From assembly GCA_009773515.1 (NCBI GenBank), contig WSXX01000003.1, positions 124,001 to 188,000 on the forward strand: a stretch of 64,000 nucleotides of DNA. The letters run 5' to 3'. Source of the stretch: Bacteroidota bacterium. Lineage in GTDB: Bacteria; Bacteroidota; Bacteroidia; Bacteroidales; Lentimicrobiaceae. The notes below the pieces were generated by a model. The model searched no databases. It saw nothing but the letters and a program-made list of their open reading frames with translations, and was not told where the DNA came from. This document shows positions 18,839 to 27,764 of the stretch, piece after piece (position 1 is the stretch's first letter; each line of letters opens with the position of its first letter). A program made the position numbers and the translations under genes.

Positions 18839-19942
18839 ATGAATGAAGATGGGAAAAAACTAAACCGGATTGCTTCCATCGATGCGCTGAGGGGCTTTGA
18901 TATGTTGTTTATTATATTTCTCGACCATTTTTTTAAAGCGCTGAATGTGGGTGTTGGTTCGCCTTTTACAAAAGCTCTGGCAAAACAATTTGATCATCCT
19001 GAGTGGCTTGGGTCATCGCTTTACGATATCGTTATGCCATTGTTCCTTTTTATTGTCGGAGCAGCAATACCATTTGCATTATCAAAACGAAAACTGCATG
19101 ACTCTAGATTGTCTGCCTTGTATGCAAAGCTGATCAAGCGTTTTGTAATACTGTTTATACTTGGCTGGATTGTTCAGGGTCATCTGCTGGAATTTAATCT
19201 GGAAACATTCAGCGTTTTTAGCAATACTTTGCAAGCCATCGCAGTCGGATACCTCTTTTCAAGTATTGCTTATATTCACTTTAAACTCAAAACCCGCCTG
19301 CTCATTTTCGGTGCAAGCTTACTTATTTATACTTTGCTCCTAACCATTCCCGTTGTTCCAGCGGTTGGTAGCGGTGTTTTGTTGCCCGACAGCAGCTTTG
19401 CCTGGTATTTGGATCAGCAGGTATTTGGCGATTTTCAGGACGGAACTCAATATACCTGGTTACTTAGTGGGCTTGGATTTATTGCTACCACTCTGTCGGG
19501 TGTATTTGCAGGTGAACTTATAAAATCAGACCTGCCCCGAAAGAAAGTTGCTTTGTACTTGTTTGTAATCGGAATTGCCGGGGTGCTGGCTGGAATGTTT
19601 TTAGGAATATGGCATCCGATTATTAAGAAACTTTGGACAAGCTCATTCGTACTGGCCTCTTCGGGGGTTTGTTTCATCTTATTATCAATATTCTATTGGA
19701 TAATTGATGTGCATGGAAAAGTTAAATGGGCGTTTCCATTAAAAGTTATCGGGATGAATGCCATTGTGGCTTATATGCTTTCGCATGTGTTCAATTTTCA
19801 CCTGATTGCCGAAATGGTGTTGCATGGATTAAAGCAATTTGTCGGTGACTTTAATTACCTTGTGCTTACCATCAGTGGTTTTGGAATTTTGTACCTGATA
19901 CTTTGGTATATGTACAAAAACAAAACTTTCATAAAAGTGTAG
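18839..19942 (+). CDS. HGSNAT/DUF5009-like membrane acyltransferase
   Basis: This 367-residue protein has about ten membrane spans. The opening IASIDALRGFDM followed by FLDHFF is the signature of the heparan-alpha-glucosaminide N-acetyltransferase-like family (COG4299/DUF5009). It lies 45 bases after GH16 and before a second esterase. Members are thought to transfer acetyl groups across the membrane onto sugars. In this setting it might handle acetyl groups released by the two esterases, or acetylate an internal sugar; that is inference. It is not one of the acyltransferase-3 family, whose motif pattern differs. Confidence 0.85.
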   Translation: MNEDGKKLNRIASIDALRGFDMLFIIFLDHFFKALNVGVGSPFTKALAKQFDHPEWLGSSLYDIVMPLFLFIVGAAIPFALSKRKLHDSRLSALYAKLIKRFVILFILGWIVQGHLLEFNLETFSVFSNTLQAIAVGYLFSSIAYIHFKLKTRLLIFGASLLIYTLLLTIPVVPAVGSGVLLPDSSFAWYLDQQVFGDFQDGTQYTWLLSGLGFIATTLSGVFAGELIKSDLPRKKVALYLFVIGIAGVLAGMFLGIWHPIIKKLWTSSFVLASSGVCFILLSIFYWIIDVHGKVKWAFPLKVIGMNAIVAYMLSHVFNFHLIAEMVLHGLKQFVGDFNYLVLTISGFGILYLILWYMYKNKTFIKV

Positions 19943-19987
19943 TACTTATCAGCTGAAAAGTGTTCATTTGTTAACCAGATATTGATC

Positions 19988-20839
19988 ATGAAAAAAACCA
20001 TCCTCATCCTTGTCGGGATAATATTCATTGGCACTATGCAAGCCCAGGAAGAAATTAAATTATACAAAAATGGTCCGTCCGAAAATAGTGGAATCACCGA
20101 AAAGGAAGCCATTTACGATAATTCATGGGTTACCAATGTAACAGAAGCGCGCATGTATGCTTACATTGTTCCGAAAGAAAAAGCATCGGGTGCGGCAGTG
20201 TTAATTTGTCCCGGAGGCGGCTATGGCGGACTGGCAGTGGCTCATGAAGGTTCTCAGGTGGCCGAATGGCTGAATACATTTGGAGTTTCGGCTTTCGTGC
20301 TTTATTACCGAATGCCAAACCATCATTCGGAAATCCCGTTAACTGATGCGCAGACTGCCATTCAGATAATCCGCGAAGGAGCGGGGAAATGGAATATTGA
20401 TAAACATAAAATCGGGATTGCAGGTTTTTCAGCCGGAGGGCATCTGGCTTCTACTGCCGGAACGCATTTCGACGAAATAAACCGGCCGGATTTTATGATC
20501 CTGATTTATCCGGTTATTTCGATGACAGGAGACGGAACCTGCCAAAACCTGTTGGGTGAAACGCCATTCAAAGAGCAGTTAAACCGCTTTTCAAACCAGC
20601 TTCAGGTAACTGATAAAACACCGCCGACATTTATAATAGCTGCATTAGATGATGATGTTGTTTCAGTGGAACATAGCTTTATGTTTTACAAAGCATTGCA
20701 GGATAAAAGAATTCCTTCCGAAATTCATACCTGCGAAAAAGGCGGACATGGATTTGGAATGCGTAAACAAGGATTAGAAATTGATAACTGGACTGAGAAG
20801 TTGAGAATTTGGTTGAAAACCAGCGGGTTAATAGAATGA
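19988..20839 (+). CDS. Exported alpha/beta-hydrolase, probable acetyl (xylan-type) esterase
   Basis: The start is ATG 19988, after an alternative TTG two codons earlier; the protein has 283 residues. The signal peptide ends near TMQAQ. The fold motifs are an oxyanion loop CPGGGYGG, nucleophile elbow GFSAGG, an acidic residue in AALDDDVV and the histidine in GGHGFGM. This is the dienelactone-hydrolase/acetyl-xylan-esterase branch common in Bacteroidota glycan loci. It is the last plus-strand gene of the locus and ends before a convergent terminator. Together with the SGNH enzyme it implies a substrate carrying two kinds of acyl ester. Confidence 0.88.
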   Translation: MKKTILILVGIIFIGTMQAQEEIKLYKNGPSENSGITEKEAIYDNSWVTNVTEARMYAYIVPKEKASGAAVLICPGGGYGGLAVAHEGSQVAEWLNTFGVSAFVLYYRMPNHHSEIPLTDAQTAIQIIREGAGKWNIDKHKIGIAGFSAGGHLASTAGTHFDEINRPDFMILIYPVISMTGDGTCQNLLGETPFKEQLNRFSNQLQVTDKTPPTFIIAALDDDVVSVEHSFMFYKALQDKRIPSEIHTCEKGGHGFGMRKQGLEIDNWTEKLRIWLKTSGLIE

Positions 20840-20910
20840 TAATTATCCCTAAGGAGCGCATTTTGTTCATATAAAAGTAAGGCTAAGCAAAAAAAGACAG
20901 CAATAAATAA

Positions 20911-20938
20911 ACGACCCGGAAGTTTAAGTCCGGGCCGT
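20911..20938. terminator. Convergent hairpin terminator between the glucan locus and the PKD operon
   Basis: ACGACCCGGA, an 8-base loop and TCCGGGCCGT form a GC-rich stem with one mismatch, flanked by A/T-rich sequence on both sides. It separates genes that converge on this spot, so it may act in both directions. A second small stem (CTTCCC / GGGAAG) lies at 20958-20974. Confidence 0.65.
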
Positions 20939-20974
20939 TTCTGATCAGGGAATGAGCTTCCCTTTTCGGGGAAG

Positions 20975-23900
20975 TTACTTTATAAACTTGCGTTGTAATG
21001 GCTGATATCCTTCAGCGCTGATGCGCAGGAAGTAAGCACCTTTTACCAGATTACCGGCATTGAGTGAGATGCGGGTGCTTCCATTGGAAACAGAGAAAAT
21101 TTCACTCACGATAACCCTGCCCTGAAGGTCAATAATATCAGCAACAACCTTACCGCTGACTGAAGCATTCAGCTCAAGATAGAAGGTTTCGCCAACCGGG
21201 TTTGGATAGATTTTTCCTGCATCTAAAACAGGCTGGTTCTGATCGTTTCGACCCAACGCACTGATTGCGGTTGCTGATACCTCAAAATTCACAATGGCAC
21301 TTGAAAACTCATCTGATAAAATCACAACCATAACCTGCGTGTGTTTGCCAACCATTTCGGCATGAACAGTATATTCGCCGAAAGGCAGGTTATTGAATTC
21401 AAATGAACCATCGCTGTGTGAGAAAGTGTAAGCTATCGGAAGTCCGGTATTGTTAAAAAGTACGATCTCAACATTTTCAGCTGGCATTCCGCCCGATTTA
21501 AAGTTTCCGCTCCAGTTGATGGCACCTGTAATGCTGGCTGTGCCTTGTCCCCAATTCATAGCAGAAATCAGGTTAATCGGATACCAACCGAGGGTATCAG
21601 CTGTAGTAACAATGGTTGCGCCCTGCCAGGTGAGTGAACTTACGTAGTAAGTTGGAAGATAATCGATGAAAGCAGGATCATCTGGAGTCAGCATTGCATA
21701 GATGTAGTAAGACCCGGCTGGAACGCCTCCAAAGTTATAAGTACCATCTGAATCAATTTCTGTTTCTGCATAATAGAAATTATCAGCTCCAAGCAGCCAC
21801 ACCTGTCCGGCTTCTGCCAATGCATTTCCAGCTGTTACATTACCTGAAAGACTGAAATCCCCTCCGGTACTTCCGGCAAAAACAATCATACAGTAAGTGC
21901 TTTGACATTCAGTGCCATTCTCAATGGTCAGGCAAACATTATATATGCCTGCTTCGGAATAAGTGTGTAACGGGTTTGGATCGTCAGATGAGGTACCATC
22001 GCCAAAATCCCATACAGCACTTGTGTATTCAGGGAAAGAGGTGTTTACAAACTGATAGGTAAGCAAAGTCTGAACTGAATCAACCGGATATGCAAAAAAT
22101 GACGCCTGACATTCCGGCTGAATAAGATCAACCCATATTTCCTGACAGGTTTGATCCCAGCAGTTGTTCAGACTATCGCTGATCATCAGGCAAGCCATAT
22201 AAATACCGGGTTCTGCGTAAGTGTGTGTTGGATTGACTTCTGATGACTGATTTCCATCGCCGAAATCCCAAAACCGGTATGCATGATTGCCCATAGAAAG
22301 GTCCTCAAAATACCATGTGTAACCATCAGGATCTGAATAAGCAGACATTACGGCTTTGCATTCCGACCCTCCACCACCAGGGAAGATTGTCTGACAGCTT
22401 ACAAAAATACAAGAGTCGGCAGGATTTAACGAAACAGTTGTAAGACAAACATTGTAAATCAAGCCCATCCCACCCTGGAAAGTATGTGTAACCTGCTGAC
22501 CGGTAGCAGTTGTTCCGTCACCAAAATCCCACAGGTATTCAGCAGCTCCGCCATTGAGCATAAAGCCGGTAAACTGATATGTTGAGCCATCGTTTGTAAT
22601 GGCTTCGAAATAATTTTCGCAGGGCGACGGAATGTAGGTAAATACCTCCTGACAGAATGTGTAAGTGCAGGCTGTGCCATCAGGTCCTATACCGGTAGTG
22701 GTAAGACAAACGGTGTATATTTGGTTGGGATTGGCAAATGAATGAGATACCACCTGACCTGTAGCAGTAGTTCCATCGCCAAAATCCCAGGTCCAGGAGT
22801 CAATCATATTGTTCATAGCCCATCCTTCGAATGTATAGCTGTTACTGCTTGAATCGGGATAATACCAGAACCAGCTTTCACAGGGAGATGGAATATGATT
22901 GTAAAAATCCTGACAGGAAGTATAAGTGCATGGATCGCCTTCCGGACTTGTGCCGGTTGTGGTGAGACAAACAGTATAAATTTCGTTGGGATTTGCAAAA
23001 GTATGATTTACAATCTGACCGATGGCGGTTGTGCCATCACCAAAATCCCAGGTCCAGGTTTCCGGATTTCCGCCAGGCGACCATCCTTCAAAGGTGTAAG
23101 CTGCTCCTGTGGAATCGGAGTAGTACCAGAATGAGTTCTCACAGGGGTCAGGGGTGTAGAAAAATACTTCCTGACAGGAAATTGAGGTACAGGCTGTTCC
23201 ATCAGGACCAATACCGGTGGTGGTAAGGCAAACCAGATAAAGGCTGTCGTTATTGGCAAACTGGTGCGAAACCGTTTGACCGGTAGCTGTTGTTCCATCA
23301 CCAAAGTCCCAGATGTAGGAATCTGGTTCAATATTTATTCCCCAGCCTTCAAATGTAAATCCACCGCCAGTTGAATCAGGGTAATACCAGAAATAATTAT
23401 CGCATCCTCCGGGGATAACAGAACCTGCTTCAACCGGCAAACAGAAACTGCTGTAGCATGAGCTGTCGCTGCTGCTGATGTAGAGGCAAGCCATATAAAA
23501 ACCGCTTTCGGAATATGTGTGTACCGGGTTTTGGTCTGTTGAAGTTGCTCCATCACCAAAGTCCCAGAACCAACTGTCGATGATTGCCCCGGGAGCAGCA
23601 AAACTTTCATCAGTAAAACTAAGTGTAAGCAAATCGTTTGAAGCATGAATATAACGGAAAGAGGCCGAACAGCCTTGTCCCGAAGTACCACAAATACTGA
23701 AATCAAGCACGGTTTGTTGTGCACCCGGCAGGATAACCGCACACATAGCAATCATTACTCCATTACAGTCGTTTGTTGAAACTGTTATAAAAGCGGGAGC
23801 AGTGCCTTGTGAATAGGGAATATTATCGGTATAAAAACCCGATTCATCAGTAAAAACTTCGTTGAAGTATCCCGGAAAGTTAAGGCTGTCAGATGAAATA

Positions 23901-24046
23901 TACATTGCCTGACCGATCACCGGTTCGCCGGTTTGCTGGTTTGTTACATGCCCCGAGAGGACAACATATGGCTGCTGGGCAAAGGAATGTGCGATTCCTG
24001 CAAGAAATAGGAGCAGCAAAAGTGTGAATTTTTTAGTGCTTTTCAT
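20975..24046 (-). CDS. Secreted seven-PKD-domain protein with T9SS sorting domain
   Basis: The start is taken at ATG 24046 (MKSTKKFTLLLLLFLAGIA signal peptide) rather than the upstream 24064; the product has 1023 residues. A carboxypeptidase-regulatory-like domain is followed by seven PKD domains, each marked by WDFGDG. Two further CNA-B-like domains (SLSGNVTAG and SITGAINWSG) come next. The final T9SS type A domain holds KIYPNPVGETFYLEL. Each PKD has a recurring four-cysteine pattern (C at entry, VCLT or ACL, then C-x3-C), suggesting disulphides. It should be a large surface or extracellular protein. No enzymatic motif is seen. It is the last gene of the sigma-barrel-PKD-PKD operon. Confidence 0.85.
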   Translation of the reverse strand: MKSTKKFTLLLLLFLAGIAHSFAQQPYVVLSGHVTNQQTGEPVIGQAMYISSDSLNFPGYFNEVFTDESGFYTDNIPYSQGTAPAFITVSTNDCNGVMIAMCAVILPGAQQTVLDFSICGTSGQGCSASFRYIHASNDLLTLSFTDESFAAPGAIIDSWFWDFGDGATSTDQNPVHTYSESGFYMACLYISSSDSSCYSSFCLPVEAGSVIPGGCDNYFWYYPDSTGGGFTFEGWGINIEPDSYIWDFGDGTTATGQTVSHQFANNDSLYLVCLTTTGIGPDGTACTSISCQEVFFYTPDPCENSFWYYSDSTGAAYTFEGWSPGGNPETWTWDFGDGTTAIGQIVNHTFANPNEIYTVCLTTTGTSPEGDPCTYTSCQDFYNHIPSPCESWFWYYPDSSSNSYTFEGWAMNNMIDSWTWDFGDGTTATGQVVSHSFANPNQIYTVCLTTTGIGPDGTACTYTFCQEVFTYIPSPCENYFEAITNDGSTYQFTGFMLNGGAAEYLWDFGDGTTATGQQVTHTFQGGMGLIYNVCLTTVSLNPADSCIFVSCQTIFPGGGGSECKAVMSAYSDPDGYTWYFEDLSMGNHAYRFWDFGDGNQSSEVNPTHTYAEPGIYMACLMISDSLNNCWDQTCQEIWVDLIQPECQASFFAYPVDSVQTLLTYQFVNTSFPEYTSAVWDFGDGTSSDDPNPLHTYSEAGIYNVCLTIENGTECQSTYCMIVFAGSTGGDFSLSGNVTAGNALAEAGQVWLLGADNFYYAETEIDSDGTYNFGGVPAGSYYIYAMLTPDDPAFIDYLPTYYVSSLTWQGATIVTTADTLGWYPINLISAMNWGQGTASITGAINWSGNFKSGGMPAENVEIVLFNNTGLPIAYTFSHSDGSFEFNNLPFGEYTVHAEMVGKHTQVMVVILSDEFSSAIVNFEVSATAISALGRNDQNQPVLDAGKIYPNPVGETFYLELNASVSGKVVADIIDLQGRVIVSEIFSVSNGSTRISLNAGNLVKGAYFLRISAEGYQPLQRKFIK
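22390..23405 (-). repeat. Tandem PKD repeat array (four near-identical units)
   Basis: PKD units two to five share long runs such as DFGDGTTATGQ, YTFEGW and VCLTTTG. At the DNA level the phrases around gtagcagttgttccatcacc and ccaaaatccca recur about every 250 bases. The neighbouring PKD units and the paralogue at 24125 are much more diverged, so this block expanded recently. Confidence 0.8.
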
Positions 24047-24124
24047 GTTGTAAAGGATTGCCATTTGGTTTAGTTAAGATTGGCTTATTTAAAAGACCCT
24101 TCATTTTTTGAAAGGTTGCCCGGT

Positions 24125-26395
24125 TTAAGGAATTTTAATGAACTTTTTTGTGTCAAGGATTACACCTTGGTCCGATTTAAACTGAATCATATAAAACCCC
24201 GGAACAAAATCCGTAAGGTTGATGATGATTCTCTTGCTGCCTGCCGGAATTAAATTTTCGCGGATGTTAAGCGGAGTTCCGGTTGGTGAAATTACTTCGA
24301 AAAATATGCTGGTATTGTTTTGATCGCGAAGTTCAAGCGTTAAAAAATCACTTACAGGATTCGGATAAACAGATATCTCATTTAAGTTCCTCATCTCTGT
24401 TTCTTCCGTTCCGAAAATGCCTGACGCTGACACTTCCAGATCAAGACCAAAAGTTTGGTTCTGGAAATTGGTAAGACTTACCTGAATAGTATTGCTATAC
24501 AGACCGGCTATTTCGGCTTTGATAGAATATGTTTCATTCGGAAGATTGCTGAAACTGAAGTATCCGGAAGCATCGGTATAATCGTAGGCAATGACTACTC
24601 CCTGATGAAAAAGGAAAATAATCTTTTCACCCGGATACGATAAAGAACCATCAATACTTACTAGATTTCCTGAAATAACACCTGTCCCACTTTGGGGTAA
24701 AACAGTCATTCCCTGCATATAAACATTCGCATCAAAGACATCTGATCCAGATAGAGAAACCGCCTGAGCGCTCTGCCATGAATGCGTTGAACCGGTGTAT
24801 GCAGGAATGTATGACATATAAGAAGGAGAGCCATCAAGCAGTTCAGCATGAACAACATAGTCTCCCTGCATTACATCGAGAAAGAAATAATATCCGTATT
24901 CGGAAAAATCACCGGCAGCAACTTCCGAGAGCTTGTTGCCCGATTTTTTAAACAGCCTGACATGTGCCACATCGTTTACAGAATCAGGATTGTTGATCGG
25001 GAAGTTTCCAGCAAATATCTGACCGCCCAAATTGCTGTATTCAGGCGTGGTTATCGTCTGGCAAAAAGTATCAGAGCAATAACCGCCGCTGCCTGTTCCG
25101 CTTACAGTAAGACACACGTTGTAGGTGCCGCTTTCAGCAAAGGTGTATTCAGGATTTTGAATATAGGAAATTGCGCCATCGCCAAAATCCCAATACCAGT
25201 TGGTGATGTTTACACCTTCAGATTCATCGGTAAACCAATAGTGGTTTTTTATTCCGGGGATTGAGTCCACCTGAAACGCGAAAGCAGACTGACAGGCAGT
25301 AACAGTATCTCCAACCGTAATATCAAGACACAAAACATCCTGACATTGAAACATATTGCTGATAACTGCCAGGCAAACATGATAAATTCCGGCCTGCTCC
25401 CAGGTATGTACAGGATTGGTTTCATAAGAAAAAGGAGTGCCGTCGCCAAAATCCCATATCACCTGATCGATCCAACCTTCAGAGAGGTTGGTAAAGGCAA
25501 TTGTATTTCCTTCAACATGCTCATAAGTGTAATTGGCTATACATTCCTGTGGGAGCCCGATAGAAATAAGCTCACAGCGACTTGACTGGCAATTGGTTGC
25601 GCTGTCATAAATTGAAAGACAAACCATATAAACCCCGGGATACTGCCAGGTGTGCTCAGGGTTGGGAAGCTGAGAAGTGTTCCCATCACCGAAATCCCAG
25701 AAGAATAATGAAGGACTTCCTGTGGAAATGTTGGTAAATGAAGCAGTTAAATCCTGAATTTCCCAGATAAAGTAAGCTTCACATTCCTCCTGATTAATTC
25801 CTGCCCATACATCAGCACAAGATATACTGTTGCATCCGATAGCGGAATCAACCATTGTCAGGCAAACGTAGTAAATGCCTGGCTGGGCATATTCATGGCT
25901 GGGCTCAAATTCGTTTGATGTCTGTCCGTCACCAAAATCCCACATCCAAAAAGCAGTATTATTTACCGGTAAACTCAGGTTTTCGAAAGAGACAACCGGG
26001 CTTGAAGAAGGTTGGTTTGTGTATTCAAAAGAAGCTTTGCAGTTGCTGAACTGGGTACATATCTCAAAATCCGCCTGATACAGATTCTGGTTAACGACCG
26101 GAAAAGACAGCACATGATGATTGTTTTCACAATCTGTCGTGAAAACATATAACACCGATAATGAATCAGCAGGTGGAATAGGATAATCAGTGTAGTAGTA
26201 ACCGTTTTCATCGGTGTTAACCATCACAGTGATTGATCCGTTTATCAAACCTATTTCAACCTGATGATCTGGTACCGGAATTCCGGTTTCAATCGCAGTT
26301 ATATGCCCTTCTATATAGACAATCTGATTTTGTGCAAACACCGCATGCATTGTGGTGAACAGCAAGAGGAATATGATGAATAATCGGAGTTTCAT
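24125..26395 (-). CDS. Secreted four-PKD-domain protein with T9SS sorting domain
   Basis: This 756-residue paralogue of the downstream gene has a signal peptide ending near VFAQN. A regulatory-like Ig domain comes first, then four PKD domains (WDFGDG four times) with the same cysteine pattern. Two CNA-B-like domains follow, then a T9SS type A domain (ISVYPNPVSDFLTLEL). It begins 13 bases after the barrel gene and ends 78 bases before the next PKD gene start, so it is cotranscribed. The pair probably acts as a surface or matrix structure whose expression is set by the operon's sigma factor. Function beyond that is unknown. Confidence 0.85.
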   Translation of the reverse strand: MKLRLFIIFLLLFTTMHAVFAQNQIVYIEGHITAIETGIPVPDHQVEIGLINGSITVMVNTDENGYYYTDYPIPPADSLSVLYVFTTDCENNHHVLSFPVVNQNLYQADFEICTQFSNCKASFEYTNQPSSSPVVSFENLSLPVNNTAFWMWDFGDGQTSNEFEPSHEYAQPGIYYVCLTMVDSAIGCNSISCADVWAGINQEECEAYFIWEIQDLTASFTNISTGSPSLFFWDFGDGNTSQLPNPEHTWQYPGVYMVCLSIYDSATNCQSSRCELISIGLPQECIANYTYEHVEGNTIAFTNLSEGWIDQVIWDFGDGTPFSYETNPVHTWEQAGIYHVCLAVISNMFQCQDVLCLDITVGDTVTACQSAFAFQVDSIPGIKNHYWFTDESEGVNITNWYWDFGDGAISYIQNPEYTFAESGTYNVCLTVSGTGSGGYCSDTFCQTITTPEYSNLGGQIFAGNFPINNPDSVNDVAHVRLFKKSGNKLSEVAAGDFSEYGYYFFLDVMQGDYVVHAELLDGSPSYMSYIPAYTGSTHSWQSAQAVSLSGSDVFDANVYMQGMTVLPQSGTGVISGNLVSIDGSLSYPGEKIIFLFHQGVVIAYDYTDASGYFSFSNLPNETYSIKAEIAGLYSNTIQVSLTNFQNQTFGLDLEVSASGIFGTEETEMRNLNEISVYPNPVSDFLTLELRDQNNTSIFFEVISPTGTPLNIRENLIPAGSKRIIINLTDFVPGFYMIQFKSDQGVILDTKKFIKIP

Positions 26396-26408
26396 GGTAG
26401 TAATGGGT

Positions 26409-27764
26409 TTAGAATCTGTAAAGTATTCCGGTTTTTATACCAAAGCTTTGAGGTTTTGTACGGGTATTCTGATACACTGGTCGCAGATAGCTTTTGTAGG
26501 TTGGTTCGGCAAGCAATGTAAATCTGCGGGAAAGGTGCAAACCAACACCAAGAGAGGCTGCAATCTGCCAGTTGGCTGATACCCTGTCAGGGCTGAGATC
26601 GTTGATAGATTGAAGGCTGGCATTTTCCTGACTAAAGATTGCCTGCTGTTCATCGGAACCTATCATCAGCGAAAACACCGGCCCGGCTTTCAGGCTGATG
26701 GTGAGAAAACGGTTGGCATAAATCCGGTAACCGGCCATCAGGGGAATCTGCAGGTAGGTGTAACTATTTGCGGTTTTCGTTTGAACATTATGCCCGATTG
26801 AATCATAAACTCCTTCAATTTCTGTGTTGAAAATTATCCTTCCGGGATTTTGCAGATCAGGACTGAAAGAAACTACTTTATTGTAGAATCCAATGCTGTC
26901 GAAAGAGCTGTAATTTATGTCGAACTTACCATTATCATCGCTTTTGGCAAAAGCAATTCCGGTTTCAAACTCCCAGGGTCCACTGAAGGTACCAAGGCTT
27001 ATTCCTGCTGCCCGGCTTTGTTTGCGATGATTGTTGTTGTAATATATCATATCCCACGAAGCATAAACCCCTCCGATAATCGGAATTGAAGTGCGTTTCG
27101 GCGATATAGGATTTCCTGAGTTTTTGTAACGCAGATTAAAAGCCGGGAAATTCTCCGCGACAATCTCAGCGCTGGTGCGGGAGGAAAGCCAGTTGGTAAA
27201 ATCGGTGCGTAAATCCAGCAGTTCTGACTTAACAACTATCAGCTTTTCTGTGCTGTTGTCAGAATTAATATTTGCAGATGTCTCAGCGCTGAATTTTTGA
27301 GTTTCTTCTTCGGTTTCGTGACTGTCAGAGCCTTGTGGGATATTTTCATTTTTGCCGGATTTGTCTGTCCGTGAAATATTCTGACCTGTATTTTCGGTAA
27401 CAATTCTGTTTGAAGATGATTTTTCAGGATTAACAGCAGATAAATTAACATCCAAACCCTGCTGCTTTTCTGTGGCAGAGATGGAGGTTTCTGTAGATTG
27501 TTGCATTGGAGATGATGAATCTGCTTTTTCAGTTTCAGGGTTGATGCGACTTGCAAAAAACCACAATAAAGCAATGGTTGTTAGAAGTAAACCGCCAAAA
27601 CCAGCAAGCATCCATCTTCTGCCGGTTGGTATTGAAACCGGCGTAGAACCTGAAGCAGGAAGCGCTGAATCGACCCGCTCCCACACCCCGGGCGGCGGAG
27701 CAGGCCTTAAATCGTTCAGGCTCTCCCTGAAAAGTTCATCAATATTGTTTCGTTCGTCTTTCAT
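26409..27764 (-). CDS. Inner-membrane-anchored outer-membrane beta-barrel protein, possible sigma regulator
   Basis: The 451-residue protein has an unusual layout. A charged cytoplasmic-type N-terminus of about 50 residues (DELFRESLNDL, then PAPPPGVWERVDSAL) is followed by a single hydrophobic span (about 51-71) with no signal-peptidase site. A low-complexity Ser/Thr/Glu/Lys-rich linker of about 150 residues comes next. The C-terminal 225 residues look like a PorT-type beta-barrel with alternating strands and a terminal aromatic (GIKTGILYRF). Its ATG overlaps the sigma-factor stop (ATGA), so the two are translationally coupled, as anti-sigma factors usually are. The inference is that the N-terminus binds the sigma factor while the barrel senses the surface. 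No zinc-finger or FecR motif is present. Confidence 0.7.
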   Translation of the reverse strand: MKDERNNIDELFRESLNDLRPAPPPGVWERVDSALPASGSTPVSIPTGRRWMLAGFGGLLLTTIALLWFFASRINPETEKADSSSPMQQSTETSISATEKQQGLDVNLSAVNPEKSSSNRIVTENTGQNISRTDKSGKNENIPQGSDSHETEEETQKFSAETSANINSDNSTEKLIVVKSELLDLRTDFTNWLSSRTSAEIVAENFPAFNLRYKNSGNPISPKRTSIPIIGGVYASWDMIYYNNNHRKQSRAAGISLGTFSGPWEFETGIAFAKSDDNGKFDINYSSFDSIGFYNKVVSFSPDLQNPGRIIFNTEIEGVYDSIGHNVQTKTANSYTYLQIPLMAGYRIYANRFLTISLKAGPVFSLMIGSDEQQAIFSQENASLQSINDLSPDRVSANWQIAASLGVGLHLSRRFTLLAEPTYKSYLRPVYQNTRTKPQSFGIKTGILYRF

